Shown here one piece after another: positions 10,200 through 22,864 of a DNA stretch of 64,000 nt. A program made the position numbers and the translations under genes. The DNA comes from Physcomitrium patens (taxonomy: Eukaryota > Streptophyta > Bryopsida > Funariales > Funariaceae), in contig NC_037272.1 in assembly GCF_000002425.4 (NCBI RefSeq), forward strand, positions 1,872,982 to 1,936,981. The letters run 5' to 3'. A model generated the notes under the pieces. That model was not told the DNA's origin and searched no databases. It saw nothing but the letters and a program-made list of their open reading frames with translations. The first letter of the stretch is position 1. Each line of letters begins with the position of its first letter.

Positions 10200-13100
10200 T
10201 TTAGTGTAAATTGATAATTAATCTGGACATTATAGTTTTCAAGTCGTCACAAGCCTGGTGATGAAGTGCACAAGCAACATAGATTTTAGGGTTTTGACAC
10301 CATGTGTGTGTTGCGAGGCGATGGGTTCAGGCAATGTTGATTGTTCTAATGCAGCAAACGGACCATTTGAAGATCGGTGGTTGCGGATCGCAGGCGAGGC
10401 AGCGAGTGGAAATTAGGGTTTCCGGTGGTTGTGTGAGCTCTATGAACAAGTTTTCTGGTGACGAGTGTTGGTGTTTTTTTCACGGTGGATTCATATATTG
10501 ATACATGTGTGTGTGTGTGTGTATTATATTTATTTACTTATTTATATTCTTTCTCATCACTTTCGGTTGGATGTTCTCTGGCAGTGTTTTGGAAGACAAT
10601 CTCCGAGTTATTCTCATGGTCTACTGCATACGTGGTAACGGACATCATCCAGTTAAATTTAGATATGGAATCGATCTGGTATAAGGTATCTGAAGATTGT
10701 TTTCCGTTCATTTACGTTGGTTTTTCTATAATTGGGTTCGTCTAGTGATTTCCCCAACTGTGTGGTTCAGTTCATGATCTCAACATTAGCGGTGTCTTTC
10801 TCTGGCCAGGTTTATTACGATGATCGCATGTCCTGCATGCAGCTGCATGTTCGACCATATGGCTCAAGATAGTTCAGAAAAAACTATGAGTTTTGTTATG
10901 AAAGGAAAAGGATAGGGATTTGCGAGGCCACAATGCACTCCACATGCAAGTCAAACAGGAAATTTTCAGACATGGTGGGCATAAAACCGCATTCGATTCA
11001 ATGAGATGGCGGTACATGAAGCTCGTTACCCACGTCGGACTCAGCAACAAAGGGGAATGGTTTTTACTCACACAGGAAAAAAGGCAACATTTAGTGTATT
11101 AAACCAAAACAAACTTTCTTGATCATTTCGCCCTATTGAGTGCATAAGATATTCTTTCAACCTCAACTGTTCACCATCCTTCCTAGAATTCGCTTCTCCA
11201 CTTCTTCGTATCTTCTACACCTAGTGCAGCATGTAAGTATTTAATGCAAATTTTACTGTCACTCAATATTCCTCTTTCATTCTCATCCCAGGTGCTGTCT
11301 ATCGATTATCTCTCCATTCTGTTGTTTGGCCCAAAGGAAATTGGGAGGCTTGGAGTCAGCTTATGGACAGTCTCATGTTTACATTGTTGAAAGTTCAACA
11401 TCCCCTGTACCACGATGAGTTCAAATGTTTTAGACATCTTTCCAAGCTTTAGATGGATCTCTTCGCTTCTGCAACGGTTGAGGGCCCTTCAAGAAAAGAA
11501 AGCTGCGTATCCTTTGTTTATTAGAAAGTTCAAATTGTGAAACCAATAAGAACTATGTGAGTCAAGAATTTCTTGTCTTGCAAAATCATATTTCGGGAGA
11601 TTATACGGTTGGGAAATTTACGACTCTTTGAAGTAATTTTTTGATGCCCTTGGCACAAGACGGTTGCAATTCTGCTGGACGTAATGTTTATCCTGAAGGA
11701 ACCTCAAAAAGCCAGTGGACTTGATTACGAATTAATTCTTTAACTTCACTCATTTTGCTTCTAGGAAACTTGGCTCATGCCTCACACTTTAGTGTGCTGA
11801 GTTTTCGGCATTCGAATAGGAATTCGAACTTTTCTAATGACAGGAGGTGTAGTTCCATGAGCTGAGAATCCTGAAGTTGTGCAGAACATCGCAGCCTGCT
11901 GAGAGCTGCCTTCATCAACATTTTCACTTGATGTTGGATGTGCCCACTGGTGATCCACTCCCGGAGGAAATGAGTCTGTAGAGGTCTTTTGTGATATCCA
12001 AAACTCAAATCCATGTCCTTGGACTTAACCAAATGAAGCGCATATTGTCCATGAGCGTTTTGTTGAGAAGCACGAACAAAATTTTCAATACTCGGAAACT
12101 AAACTGCCTTCGTTTACGAGTAAGAATTTAGTCGGTATCATTCTTATGATTTCACAAACGTGATTACAGGGGGGGGGGGGGGGGGGGGAAATGAAGGTTG
12201 TATTGAGAGCTCTTGAAATACTCTTCCAGCAAATGCCATGCTTCAGGTGCTGTGTCAGCTGGAGCCTTCTGTGTGCCGGTTTGCCTCGCAGATGGCACTG
12301 TACCCAATCCACAATGCTGTGTCTTAGTGATTCTGAGCACCTCTAACGTCGAGAATGCTGTGTTAAAAGTCCTAGTAGGTCTAACATTCTTGGGCATGTT
12401 GACTAGTCCTGTGCGGAGCAACATGCTTTGGAAATAGGACAGAAATTGGAGCAACAAAATGTGGGGGTATGTTGATTCTTTTCTCTGGACTTAGCACTCA
12501 TTTTTAAAAAAAAATCAAAAATGCTGATGAATACCTCCTATGTGCATGTTCAACAAGATTATTAGTTTGAATTTGTTTCTGTAACCTCCTCTACATTCTT
12601 CTCTACTTCATTTTTATGTTTTGTTTTATAATTTTCTTATTGATGATGATGAACAAGAATCTCCACAAGGATGTTAGGTCTAGAATTAACTGCAGCACAT
12701 AAATGAAAGCATTATTTTTCTATTCGTTTTTTCTTTCTTTCAGGATGCAGGTATTTCTTAAGGCTTAAATTATATCTCATGTCATAACATGCAAGTGTTG
12801 AAATGCACATTTGACATAAATGAGTTACACAAAATTAATATTTCTTCCTTGCAAACTCAAGAAGCAACCACACGATACTCTGGCAAGATTCCTTGTTTTT
12901 CAACAGACACACATGTATATAAATTTTTTTATATATATATTTACATACATGAACTGTTTACTGTTCATTCTCTCGTTTATTTACTGAAAAGGATACGCAG
13001 CAGTAAATGTAAAGGAAGAATCTCACTAACATTCTGATTTTTGACTACAGATGTCAGAATCGAACAACCTTTGTGGGAAAGAGATGCTATCTGAGATCTG

Positions 13101-13790
13101 AATCACTGCAAAGCTGCGGATTCGAAGAACAAGAACCACCACTACCACTACTCCAGCCCTAATAATACACAATTGCCGTGAACCAAGACCTCTAATGCAG
13201 CGTAGGTGTGGCAAGAGCCAAAGCCTTTGTGTAGTGCCGAGCGGGTTTGAGGCGAAAAGCCTGGCTGTGAAGAGAGAGAGAGAGCATGGACCACTCCAAC
13301 TCCAACTAGTTGAACCACTTCCAAACAGCCTCCATGGCTAGGATTTCCACAACAAGCCGGGAGGGACTTCCACTTAAGGGGTATATTCCTCTTGCTTCGG
13401 ATGAACTCCACGAATTCGATACAAAGCAAGCTGTTCCATTTTACATGCAGGAAAATCACACACATAACCACCAGATATTTTGCTTAGCACTCTGGAGTCC
13501 ACTCATTCTTCTTCCAGTAGTTTCCTTCCTTTCTCTTGCTACTTGAAGCTTTTGAAAAGCATGGATGAGTTGGGTTTGTAACGCACTCTTCCAGTGTACA
13601 ATTGGGGCATTGGCAAAGCTGGACAACATCATTTTGCAAAAAGTGGGCAGTGTCGTTACCGACAGGCCTCCACAAGAGCCTTTCCGTGGTGCCCACAAGA
13701 GTTTTGTATTGTTACGATGGCGATTGATCCATGTGGCTCGACCATGATGTGGCGAAGGTCGAATCTACCTAAAGTAAAGTGGACAATTTA
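10200..13790. other. GC-richer island with exon-like pieces, no recognised gene
   Basis: Base composition changes sharply at about 10200 and returns to AT-rich near 13800. Plus-strand pieces look exon-like. At 10321-10416 a 31-codon frame starts in good context (GCGATGGG). At 10585-10685 a segment is bounded by CTGGCAG and AAG^GTATCT and encodes WKTISELFSWSTAYV. At 10920-11060 a frame holds MQVKQEIFRHGGHK. At 11294-11450 a frame follows a CATCCCAG acceptor-like site. The minus strand has frames near 12160-12460 and 13480-13700. I recognise no family, and stops separate the pieces. It could be a decayed gene, a non-coding transcript or gene fragments carried by a transposon. Confidence 0.35.
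12169..12188 (+). repeat. Homopolymer run of 20 G
   Basis: Twenty consecutive G residues lie between CATTACA-like sequence and AAATGAAGG. Such a run could fold into G-quadruplexes and is prone to slippage and sequencing error, so its true length is uncertain. Confidence 0.95.
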
Positions 13791-14805
13791 GGGTTTTTCA
13801 AGGATTTAGGGTGGGGCATGAAAAGATTCATGGAATAGGGTTTATTAGGATTTAGGATGGAGTTGGAAGGTCAATAGAATGTTGTGTTGAAAAGACTTAT
13901 TTTTTCATGGAAAGGCTTTTAGTAGATTTAAGAAGCTTTCTTCAAACTTTATACATACTCAAGAAGGAGAATAGATTAATAGAATATGTTTTGGAGAATT
14001 CATGGAATCCAATAAAATATTAATATAATTTTTCATTTTTTACTATCAATATTTTACTATAGTGATAAAAGAAGATGTGATTTGAAGAATAAGATTGAAA
14101 GCTTCTTTAATATATTGTCAAACCACAATTAGTTACAATTAAAGAAAATTGCAAACACACTTAAGCAATTTAACTATGGTTACAAAAGAGCCTTATCTAA
14201 TAAGATAAAATCTTTATTTTTATATTTAAAAAATAAAAAATAAAAAATATACATATTTTTAATATTCAAAAAAAAATTACAAATTAAAAAGTTAATTGTA
14301 TTTCACTTTAAAATATTATCAATACAACAACAAGTCAATTAAGCTTAGATTGATTGGATAACGTTGCAACATAATACTAACTTGGCTAGAAATTTATAAA
14401 TCTCTAAAAGTAAATACATTAATATTTTTAAGATTAAAAAAATCAATAACATGGTAGTATAATTAATTATATTGAAAAAAAATATTTTTTGTTAACCATA
14501 TTTTTTATTAAAAAATATTGATTTTGCCTACAACTATTATATATTTTTTGTCTAAAATTTTGTTCAAGAGACATTTTCAACTGAAAGAGCTAATCAAATT
14601 ATGTTCAAAAAAACTTATACATATACTAATATACATTAAATTTATAACTGGTTATCTCATCTTGATATTGTCTATTATTTTTAATTTTAAAGATCCTCAT
14701 ATAATCTAATAATTTATTGAAAGACAAAAAATTATTTGTATGTATGTATGGTTTTTAAAATTGTCATATTTTATCTAATTTTCATAGAATTCATTACTAA
14801 AAGAG
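13791..14805. other. AT-rich spacer
   Basis: This is AT-rich sequence between the GC-richer island and chromovirus C. I see no coding frame above chance, no LTR ends and no RNA gene. Confidence 0.6.
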
Positions 14806-15346
14806 TGTCACAAATATATCTATTTATTCCATAATAATTACATATATGATTAGATAGAAATAGGTAAAAGTAGGTTAATTTCATAATATCTTCTAGAAAG
14901 ACTTTTTAGAAGCTTTATAGATATTATTTTGATTTTACACGTGTTCACAATTAATTAGTAGGCTAGAAATTTGGCCAATAAATTAGCGACATGTCACATG
15001 TGTTAATAGCTTATAAAACAAGCTAATTATGTGGCCCATACATAAATAACTCGTCTTCTAAAATAAGACATCTATTTAGCACAGTTAACTTGTGTTTGAG
15101 GTCTTATAAAATATCACCATGTAGCTCTTAATTAGAAAGTATATATGGAAGCAAGAGTGAAACCTTCTTCACTATTATCAATTCTTTTCTAATCCCTGGT
15201 CTTGTTTCAAGACTTTCTAATCTTCTTGTCTTTGACAATAGCTATTCTAATTCAATATATTACCATCTTTGAGTGATTTTCTAGTCTTTTCGAGTGACAC
15301 AAGAGTGGATTGAGGATTTCTTTCTTTGAGATTTATGTCCTTGACA
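14806..15346 (+). repeat. 5' LTR of copy C
   Basis: Starts TGTCACAAATATATC and ends GTCCTTGACA. It aligns with the E LTR, including the conserved leader with 'gcaagagtgaa' and 'caatagctattctaattc'. Confidence 0.85.
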
Positions 15347-15599
15347 ATTTGACAAGATTATTAACTTATTGTTCTTGTCATGTTTTAGAAGTGAGTAGAT
15401 TAACCCACTTCTATTGTTGTGTTTTGAAGGTTGTGGACTACCTACATTTAAACAAATAGTTTAGTTTTTTGATTTTAATTTTTCCTTAAAAAGAGTACAT
15501 TATCCCTCTTTATAGAAATTTTTATTTGATATTAAAGGTTGCAAATTACTTTCCTTTATTTTAACTTTTTGAACTTATTTGAGTTGTCTATAGAAGGAA

Positions 15600-16320
15600 T
15601 GATTATAGATGTTACTTTTGATAGAAGTGAGAATAGATTTGTAACTATTGTACATCATCATAAGCTTGTCAATATTCTAAGATAAGAAATCTTATATATT
15701 TCTAATGTGAATCATAGAGATACTATTCCTATATATATGGAAAAAGTTTAGAGTCAACACTAAGAAATTGTACAGTTAAAAGAAGTAAGTAGATGAATCT
15801 TACAACCAAATTTAGGAAATTCCACTTCTATAAGTACAAAAGAGGCAAGGATTAGTATGCCCAAAAAGTTTGATGGAATAAAATCAAAATTTCAAAGATT
15901 TTTGTAACAAATTGAGTTTTATTTAAGATTGCATCCTATCTAATATTTTGTTGGATTTACTTAAGTTGGATTCATAAGCACACTTCTATTTAAAAATATT
16001 CTTTTTTATTTGTACCTTTAATTTAAAAAAAATATATATAATTATTCTATTATTTCAATTCATTCTTAAAAGTATTCTTTAAAAGATGCTTCGAATAAAG
16101 ATTTGGTTAGAGAAGTAGAAGTCAAGCCAAAGCAACACCTTTTAAGTTTTCAAAAGCTTACTTATTCAGATCAGAGCCTATATAAATTGACATGGTACAT
16201 TTTAAATCTCTTATTGAACAAGAAAAAACTTATCATTGTTAAGAAGGTTTATACTTATATTATAGAGAATCCAAGCACACTTCTCAATATTGTCCAAAGA
16301 AGCAACACAGCCACAAAATG
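15600..16320 (+). pseudogene. Chromovirus gag (copy C)
   Basis: A stretch near 15840-15930 reads ARISMPKKFDGIKSKFQRFL, matching the E gag segment before its insertion point. Another near 16280-16320 matches the sequence around the E zinc knuckle (HCPKK-like to NIVQRSN). The intervening part is shorter than in E, so an internal deletion is likely. No zinc knuckle cysteines remain. Confidence 0.6.
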
Positions 16321-16439
16321 AAGAGCATGGTTACTAAAGAACATGATGTGTTAAAAAATAAATATTTTTAGCTATAATAGGGATTGTGCAACTCGAAACT
16401 TACATAATATATAGTATAGGTCATATTTTCTCCTTAGAT

Positions 16440-19400
16440 CCTTCACCTTATTTTATAATAGATGTTTATTTTAAGACCAAAAAATCACAAAGTCTTAGTC
16501 TTATAAGATTTAGGAGCTTTAGTCTATTTTATAGATGAAGACTTTGTCAAAAAATAAGAGATATCATTAGTTAAGAAAATTAAACTATTACATGTAAAAG
16601 CTATATATAATCATTTGCTATCTTTTGGAGATGTTATCCATGAGGTTGTTCCTTTAGGTATAGCAATTAAAGATCATAATAGTGTAGTAATATTTAATAT
16701 AATAAGATTTTCCTTCAATCCAATCATTTTAGGATTATCATGGTTAGAAAAATACAAACTTTACATAAATTAGTTTTTTATAACTTTAATTTTTTTTATA
16801 TTTTGATCCAAAATTTTATTAGTCAAATAAAAATATATAAGTCTAATATATCGAAATTTTTATTAATAGTGGCAAAAATATTTATGCTTGCAACAAAAAA
16901 ATGATCATCTTTTGTTATATATGCCACATTTATTTTTGATGGTGAAAAGATGTTAAGTAGTATTTTTAGTCAGTATCAAGATTTCTATGATGTTTTTGAA
17001 AAGAAGAATGTAGATATACTTTTAGAGCATCAATCCTATGATTGTTCAATTGATTTACAAATAGGAGCTCAACCATAGTTTAAATTCATCTACAACTTAT
17101 TGCAAAATGAATTGGCTACATTGGAAAAATACATTGCTAAGGACTTGGCTAAAAACTTCATACACCATTTAAAATCTCTAACAAGAGCTCATATCTTGTT
17201 TATGAAGAAAAAAGATGGATCTTTGCACATATGCATAGACTATCTAGGACTTAATAATATTGCCATTAAAAATAGGTATCCCTTACTTTTGATTTCAAAA
17301 TTCTTGACCAACTCAATCAAGCAAAGATCTACACAAAAATAGATCTACAAGGAACATACAACCTTATTGGCAACAAAAAAAAGAGATGATTGGAAGTCTA
17401 CTTTCGGAACTAAGTATGAACATTTTGAATATAATATCATGCCTTTTGTACTCATAAATGCACCAACTCCTTTTCAACATCTTATGAATGATATTTTTTA
17501 TAAGTTTCTTGATGATTTTATTGTTTTTTATTTAGATAATATTCTAATCTATTCTAAAAATATAAAAAAAAAAATATGAACTTCATATTTGTCATATCTT
17601 ACAAAAACTTAGAGATGCAAGATTATATACCAAGATGGAAAAGTGTATATTACACACTTCTTAAGTTGAATTTTTAGAGTATATCATTTCCAACAAAGAA
17701 TTAATGATGGATCCAAAGAAATTCAAGATCATTATAGATTAGAAGATTCCAAGAGCAATCAATGATAAGCAATATTTTTTTGAAATTTACTAATTATCAT
17801 AGGATCTTCATTAAAAAAAATTCTTAAGTTGCCACTCTTATTATTCATCTAGCATGTAAAAGCAAATTTAAGTAGAACAAAGAAATTAAAACATTTTTTG
17901 AATCCTTGAAGATAATATTTTTTTCTATGCCAATTTTGAATTATATTAATTTTTTTAAGGTGTTTTTTATAAAAAGAGATTGATAAGACTTTGCTATAGT
18001 TTTCTTTTTGTCACAAATGGAAGCATATGGAAAGCTCTACCTATTAGCATTTCATTCCAAAAAAAATTCAATAGTCAAATTTAACTTTGAGATCTATGAC
18101 AAAGAGCTTCTTGCAATTGTAGATTCATTTTAAGAATGGTATTGTTAGCTAGAAGGCACCTTGAGTCCAATCATTATATATATAAATTAGAAGAATCTCA
18201 AGTATTTCATGTCAACACATATTTTGAATTGCCCCCAAGTTCACTAAAGCATGTCTTTATCAAGATTTGATTTCAAGATTACTTATCTATTTGAAAAATA
18301 ACAAAGTTTATTAAATATCCTTTCTAAATATTCTTATCTTATACCAAAAGAAGAAAATGTATCTTTTGATTAATAAAGAATAATTTTCTTGAAGCTGAAA
18401 GATTTTCACCTTTGAATAATAAAATCAATATTAATTGTTTAAACCTTGTTCAAGCATATGGAAAGCTCAACCTTTCTCAAACAAGTTTAATTGAATATAT
18501 CCTTTAATCTTCTTATTTATGATATTAAAAATAATTCTTTCAAGTCTTATGATACTTCTAAGTTTAATTTTAAGAATAATCTACTCTATTTAGAAGGACA
18601 ATTATATACTCTAAAAAGCAAAGCACAATTATATATTCTTTGAGTTCATCATGACTTTTTAATAGATGGATATTTTGGATATAACAAGACTTTAGAGCTA
18701 ATATGTAGAGATTTTTGGTGGCTTCAAATATGGAAGGCTGTTAAAAACTTTGTACAATCATGTAATATTTGTTCAAGATTCAAAATTCCTCATCATTGAC
18801 CTTATGAATTTTTTCAGCCATTACATATTTCGAAACAATCATGGTATCTTTTTTTATAGATTTTATTATGGATCTTTTAGTCTTAGGTTTGTATAATTCA
18901 ATATTTGTGATAGTAGATCATTTTATTAAGATGGTATATTTTTTATCTTATACAAAATCTATTATAAGTAAAAAAAATGACTAAGTTTTTGCTTAACAAC
19001 TTCTGTTGCTATGATGGATTGCTTAAGCATATTATATCAAATAGATAGACTCAATTTGTATCAAGATTTTGGAAAATCTTTTTTAAGATTTTAAAGGTGG
19101 ATATAAAGCTTTTTTTAACTTTTTATCCTCAAATTAATAAACAAATAGAACGGATGAGTCAAATTTTAGAATAATATTTGGAGAGTACCATCAACTATCA
19201 TTAAGATAATTGAACAATTCTTTTGCCATTGGTAAATTTTGTGTACAATAATTTGATACATTCTTCTATTCAAAAAATACTTTTTTTGCCGATTATGGTT
19301 ATCATCCATTACTTCATACTTTTGACTTTTAAAAAATTGATAATCCTATAGTAAAAGATTTGGCAAATCATTTGTTAAAGCTACATGCAACAATGAAGGC

Positions 19401-19877
19401 ATAATTAAAACAAGCTCAAGAACAACAAAATATCAATACATATGCTTATCACAAGAAACAACCACAATTCAACATGGGTGATAAGGTATGGTTACTTTGT
19501 CGCAATATCAAGACTACTCATTATTGTAACAAGTTGGACTATCATAGGCTTCGACCTTTTCTTATTTGTGAACAAGTCAATTTTGTTGCTTATTAATTAC
19601 ATCTATTGGAGCCTATGAAGATCCATCTTGTATTCCACATGTCTCTTTTTGAGCCATATAAGATAATGAATATCTTAGGAAGAAGACAAATAACACCTCC
19701 TCACATACAAATGAATAATAATTAAGAGTTTAAGATAGAAGAAGTCTTAAATTTAAAGCAGGATTGAAATAAATTGAAATATCTTATTCATTGGTGTGGA
19801 TATGATATTAATAAATGCATATAGAAGCCAAGAAGGAATCATAGAAATACAACAAAGATGCTTGAAGCTTTTCATTG
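16440..19877 (+). pseudogene. Chromovirus pol (copy C): PR-RT-RNase H-IN-chromodomain
   Basis: Protease lies near 16500-16760 with an active-site loop reading DLGALVYF (Ser lost, Gly kept). RT lies at about 16950-17750, with motifs [19 protein letters not shown] and FYLDNILIYSKN, so the second Asp of the YVDD box is Asn. RNase H follows at about 17900-18140 with NFEIYDKELLAIVDS. Integrase spans about 18640-19560, with YFGYNKTLEL, a C-x-x-C-like NICSR and VDHFIKMVYF. Its third catalytic region reads NKQIERMSQ, so Glu is kept here. A broken chromodomain lies at 19730-19877 (YLIHWCGYDI). Many TAA/TAG/TGA codons interrupt it. Confidence 0.85.
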
Positions 19878-19975
19878 ATGACATCTATTAAAACTAAAAT
19901 GAGGAAGTTTAAGATTTATGAAAGATAATAATCGCTCCTTGTGGAATTTGTTCCTAAAAGGGAAGAAGGAAGTAA

Positions 19976-20490
19976 TGTCACAGACATACATATTTATTTC
20001 AATAATTATCTATATGATTATATAGAAGTATGTAAAAATAGATTAATTTTATAATATTTTTTATACTTGGCTTTGATTTTACATGTGTTTATAATTAATT
20101 AATATGCTAGAAACTTGGTCAAAAAATTAGCCACATATCACACATATTAATAGCTTGTGGAACAAGCTAACTATATGGCCTATATATAGCTAATTTTCCT
20201 TATAAGTGAAAACATATATCTAATAAAGTCAATATGTGTTTAAGGTCCTATAAAATATTGTCACATAACTCCTAATTAGAGAGTATATGTGGAGGCAAGA
20301 GTAAAGCTTTTTTCACTCTTGTTAAGGCCTTTCTAGTCTGTAATCTTATTTCAAGACTTTCTAGTCTTTTTGTCTTTGGCAATAGCCATTCTAATTCAAT
20401 ATATTACTATCTTTGAATGATTTCTTAGTCTTTTTGAGTGATACAAGAGTAGATTGAAGATTTCTTTCTTTGAGATTCATATCCTTGAAA
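19976..20490 (+). repeat. 3' LTR of copy C
   Basis: Starts TGTCACAGACATAC after a purine-rich tract (AAAAGGGAAGAAGGAAG, 19956-19972) that serves as the polypurine tract. It aligns with the 5' LTR up to CATATCCTTGA near 20488 and then runs into (TTTA)n-rich sequence. Confidence 0.85.
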
Positions 20491-22130
20491 AAAATAAATA
20501 AAAATAATATAATATATATTTTTATTTATTTATTTATTTATTTATTTTAGATTTTATTTTATTTTATTTTATTTTTATAAAAATTAAAATATTTTAATTA
20601 CTTTCTAAGAATATCTTAGGAAAATTTTAGCAATAAAGTAATAGATAAATATTTAATTAATTAATATATAATATTTTAATCAAAAGACAAAGTGATTTAT
20701 ATAAAAAGTAAAAGAACATAGATTATTTACAAATCAAAGTAAAATAATTATGAAGTTAATATGAGAGTAAAAATATGACTTTATTTACAAAAAAATCTTG
20801 AAATAAATTTTGATAATTTATATGTTTCTAACTATTGAATATATATTATACTACTATCATAGAATAGAATTAAATAGAATTAAGGAGTTGGAGGGGCTGG
20901 AAAGAAGGGACATGAGACTAGGAACAAGGATGAAAATGGTGGATGGACGAAACTAATCATCAGATAACAAAGTGTGGCTTTAACAACTTCTTATAACAAG
21001 TCTCTAAATATTTGAAAAAATCCTCCGCCTAGATCTCATTGGGGTTTATTCCAACCTCCCACTTAAACCAAAATAAAATAAAAATAAAAATAAAAATCAA
21101 CTAATTCCAAAGGAACTTGTTGGATTCGCCCATCATACCCAATTATATATCGCTTCTCTAATCGCAGAGGAATATTAAATTGTGTTTACTTAATAAACGA
21201 GCACAAACATGTGTTAATATTCTCTTCAAAGCGTACCATAGATTCTAAAAACGAAAATATTAAAATCGACAAGGCTAGACTTGAAAGAGCGACTTGAAAA
21301 ATAGACAAGAGGACACTAATCGCCATGAAATCCATGGCTGAATTGGCGCCGAAGCACAAGGTGCGAAGGGACCAGGAGCACAAGATTTCGACATATCCCG
21401 AGACAATCACTGCAGTAGAATCTCAAGATGCGAGTCTCTGACAGAGACCTACGTGTTTGAGGCGGCTATAGTGGAATCGCTGGTGGCATTCAATAGCTCT
21501 TCCCCAACTTCGACGGAGGAGATCACCACACGTCTTGCTTTCAAGTTCGGCAACTTGTGCGCAGAGATTCGGTTGTGTGTTTAACGGAAACTGAGTCAAA
21601 GGGGTTACGAATGTGGGCAATTTTTACCAGGTGTCGTTGTATCCATTCTGTCAATCAAATCTTATGACACGAGACTTGTGGACAAATCGGTGGCGGAATA
21701 GTATCTGTGGGTGAAGAATGGTCAAATGCAAACTGTAGAGGCGTCATTATCACTCCTGTGTTGTTCGTCGTGGAAACGCGAACCTGCGGTGGCTTGTATC
21801 GCTGGCAAGCCGCTGTCCTTTGATCGGACACTTGCTTGCTCGAAATTCGGGATAAGATTTTTTTTCAGCAGGGCAAATCGGAGCTGCTCCGTGTCCAATT
21901 CATGCGTTACCAATTGTTACCCTTCGCTGAATGCATTTACCACTTCGCCTATTGAAGACTTGTAGATGGTATCTGCGTGGATATTTGCTTTATTTGCTTC
22001 TCGGTTAGTATGAAGATATTGTACCAGCTTGACCATAATCATTGGTTTCGGTGCTGTGGCTAATAGTTGGGACAGGCATATGTCGCAGCATAGGAAGTGT
22101 GAGATGTTCACATGTGCTGCAGTAGTAAGG
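20491..22130. other. AT-rich stretch, then gene-side sequence without a recognised gene
   Basis: 20491-20880 is AT-rich with (TTTA)n and (TTTTA)n. From about 20880 the composition rises to that of the SAMDC island. A plus-strand frame at about 21428-21583 reads well (TETYVFEAAIVESLVAF, then TTRLAFKFGNLCAEIRL) and ends in TAA. Another exon-like piece follows a T-rich CAG acceptor at about 21869. I recognise no family, and intervening stops argue for a decayed gene or untranslated sequence. Confidence 0.35.
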
Positions 22131-22434
22131 TGTTTTCACAGTATATTAATAATAACAGGTATTTAGTGTGTAGGTGACATTTCCCCCGTAACAGATACAG
22201 ACGTGCTCGTAGAGAAATTGCTGTAGTTTGCACTGGGAACTTTGTTTTTGCGCAGGTGTAAGCATACGAAATGTGGTATGATTATATATTCGTGTACATG
22301 TAGATGGGTACTCCGCATGTATATCATGCATTATAATGGATTGTGGTATGGTGGAACAAATTAAATTTCTATACATTCTTCATTCCTACATTATGCATTG
22401 GACGGAGGCAGAAATATAATCGTATGTAACCAGA

Positions 22435-22440
22435 TTTATT
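22435..22440 (-). terminator. Candidate SAMDC polyadenylation signal
   Basis: The minus strand reads AATAAA about 425 bases after the SAMDC stop codon. It is the first canonical hexamer I noticed in that direction, and the distance is reasonable for a plant SAMDC 3' UTR. The cleavage site cannot be fixed from sequence. A small minus-strand frame (22707-22456) in this putative 3' UTR is unrecognised and probably not coding. Confidence 0.35.
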
Positions 22441-22864
22441 ACATAAGTAGGTAGTTTAATTACGAGGCAAAACTCTATCCAAATACACCCCTTTGTCGAC
22501 CAAAAAGCTGAAAAACTCTGCACGCCGAAATGTATTATTCCCATTTCTACTCCTGAATACATTCACTATGGATTCAGTAGCATAATTGCAGCGTCTGCAT
22601 CCTATACATCCTCCATATACTACTCTCCATCGTTGGTATAATGTACCGGTATGTTTGTCACTGCAGAAAACAATGTTAACAGTGAGGACTTCAAACTCGA
22701 TCAACATTTAAACAATGTGGTTCGACATAGAACATGACCCAACACTGACGCTAGTCATTTTACATGTCAATTTTTGGCCAGTACTGGTTCTTTCCTAGGA
22801 TTAGCAAGCAGTGTGCATGCCCAGAAAAAGTACATAATATTTAACAATTGTGTTACTCACCATT

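Larger units (their letters stand above)
14806..20490 (+). mobile_element. Decayed chromovirus (Gypsy), copy C, both LTRs present
   Basis: A 5' LTR (14806-15346) and a 3' LTR (19976-20490) enclose gag, protease, RT, RNase H, integrase and chromodomain in that order, all colinear with copy E. The coding region is riddled with stops and is even more AT-rich than E. The gag is shortened relative to E. The 3' LTR ends imperfectly (CCTTGAAA instead of CCTTGACA), and the left flank AAGAG is not repeated on the right. C lacks the extra reading frame that E has after integrase. Confidence 0.9.

Noticed and set aside
22456-22707. 83-codon minus-strand frame just downstream of SAMDC
   Set aside because: It falls in the probable SAMDC 3' UTR before the AATAAA, has no recognised motif and is short enough to be chance.
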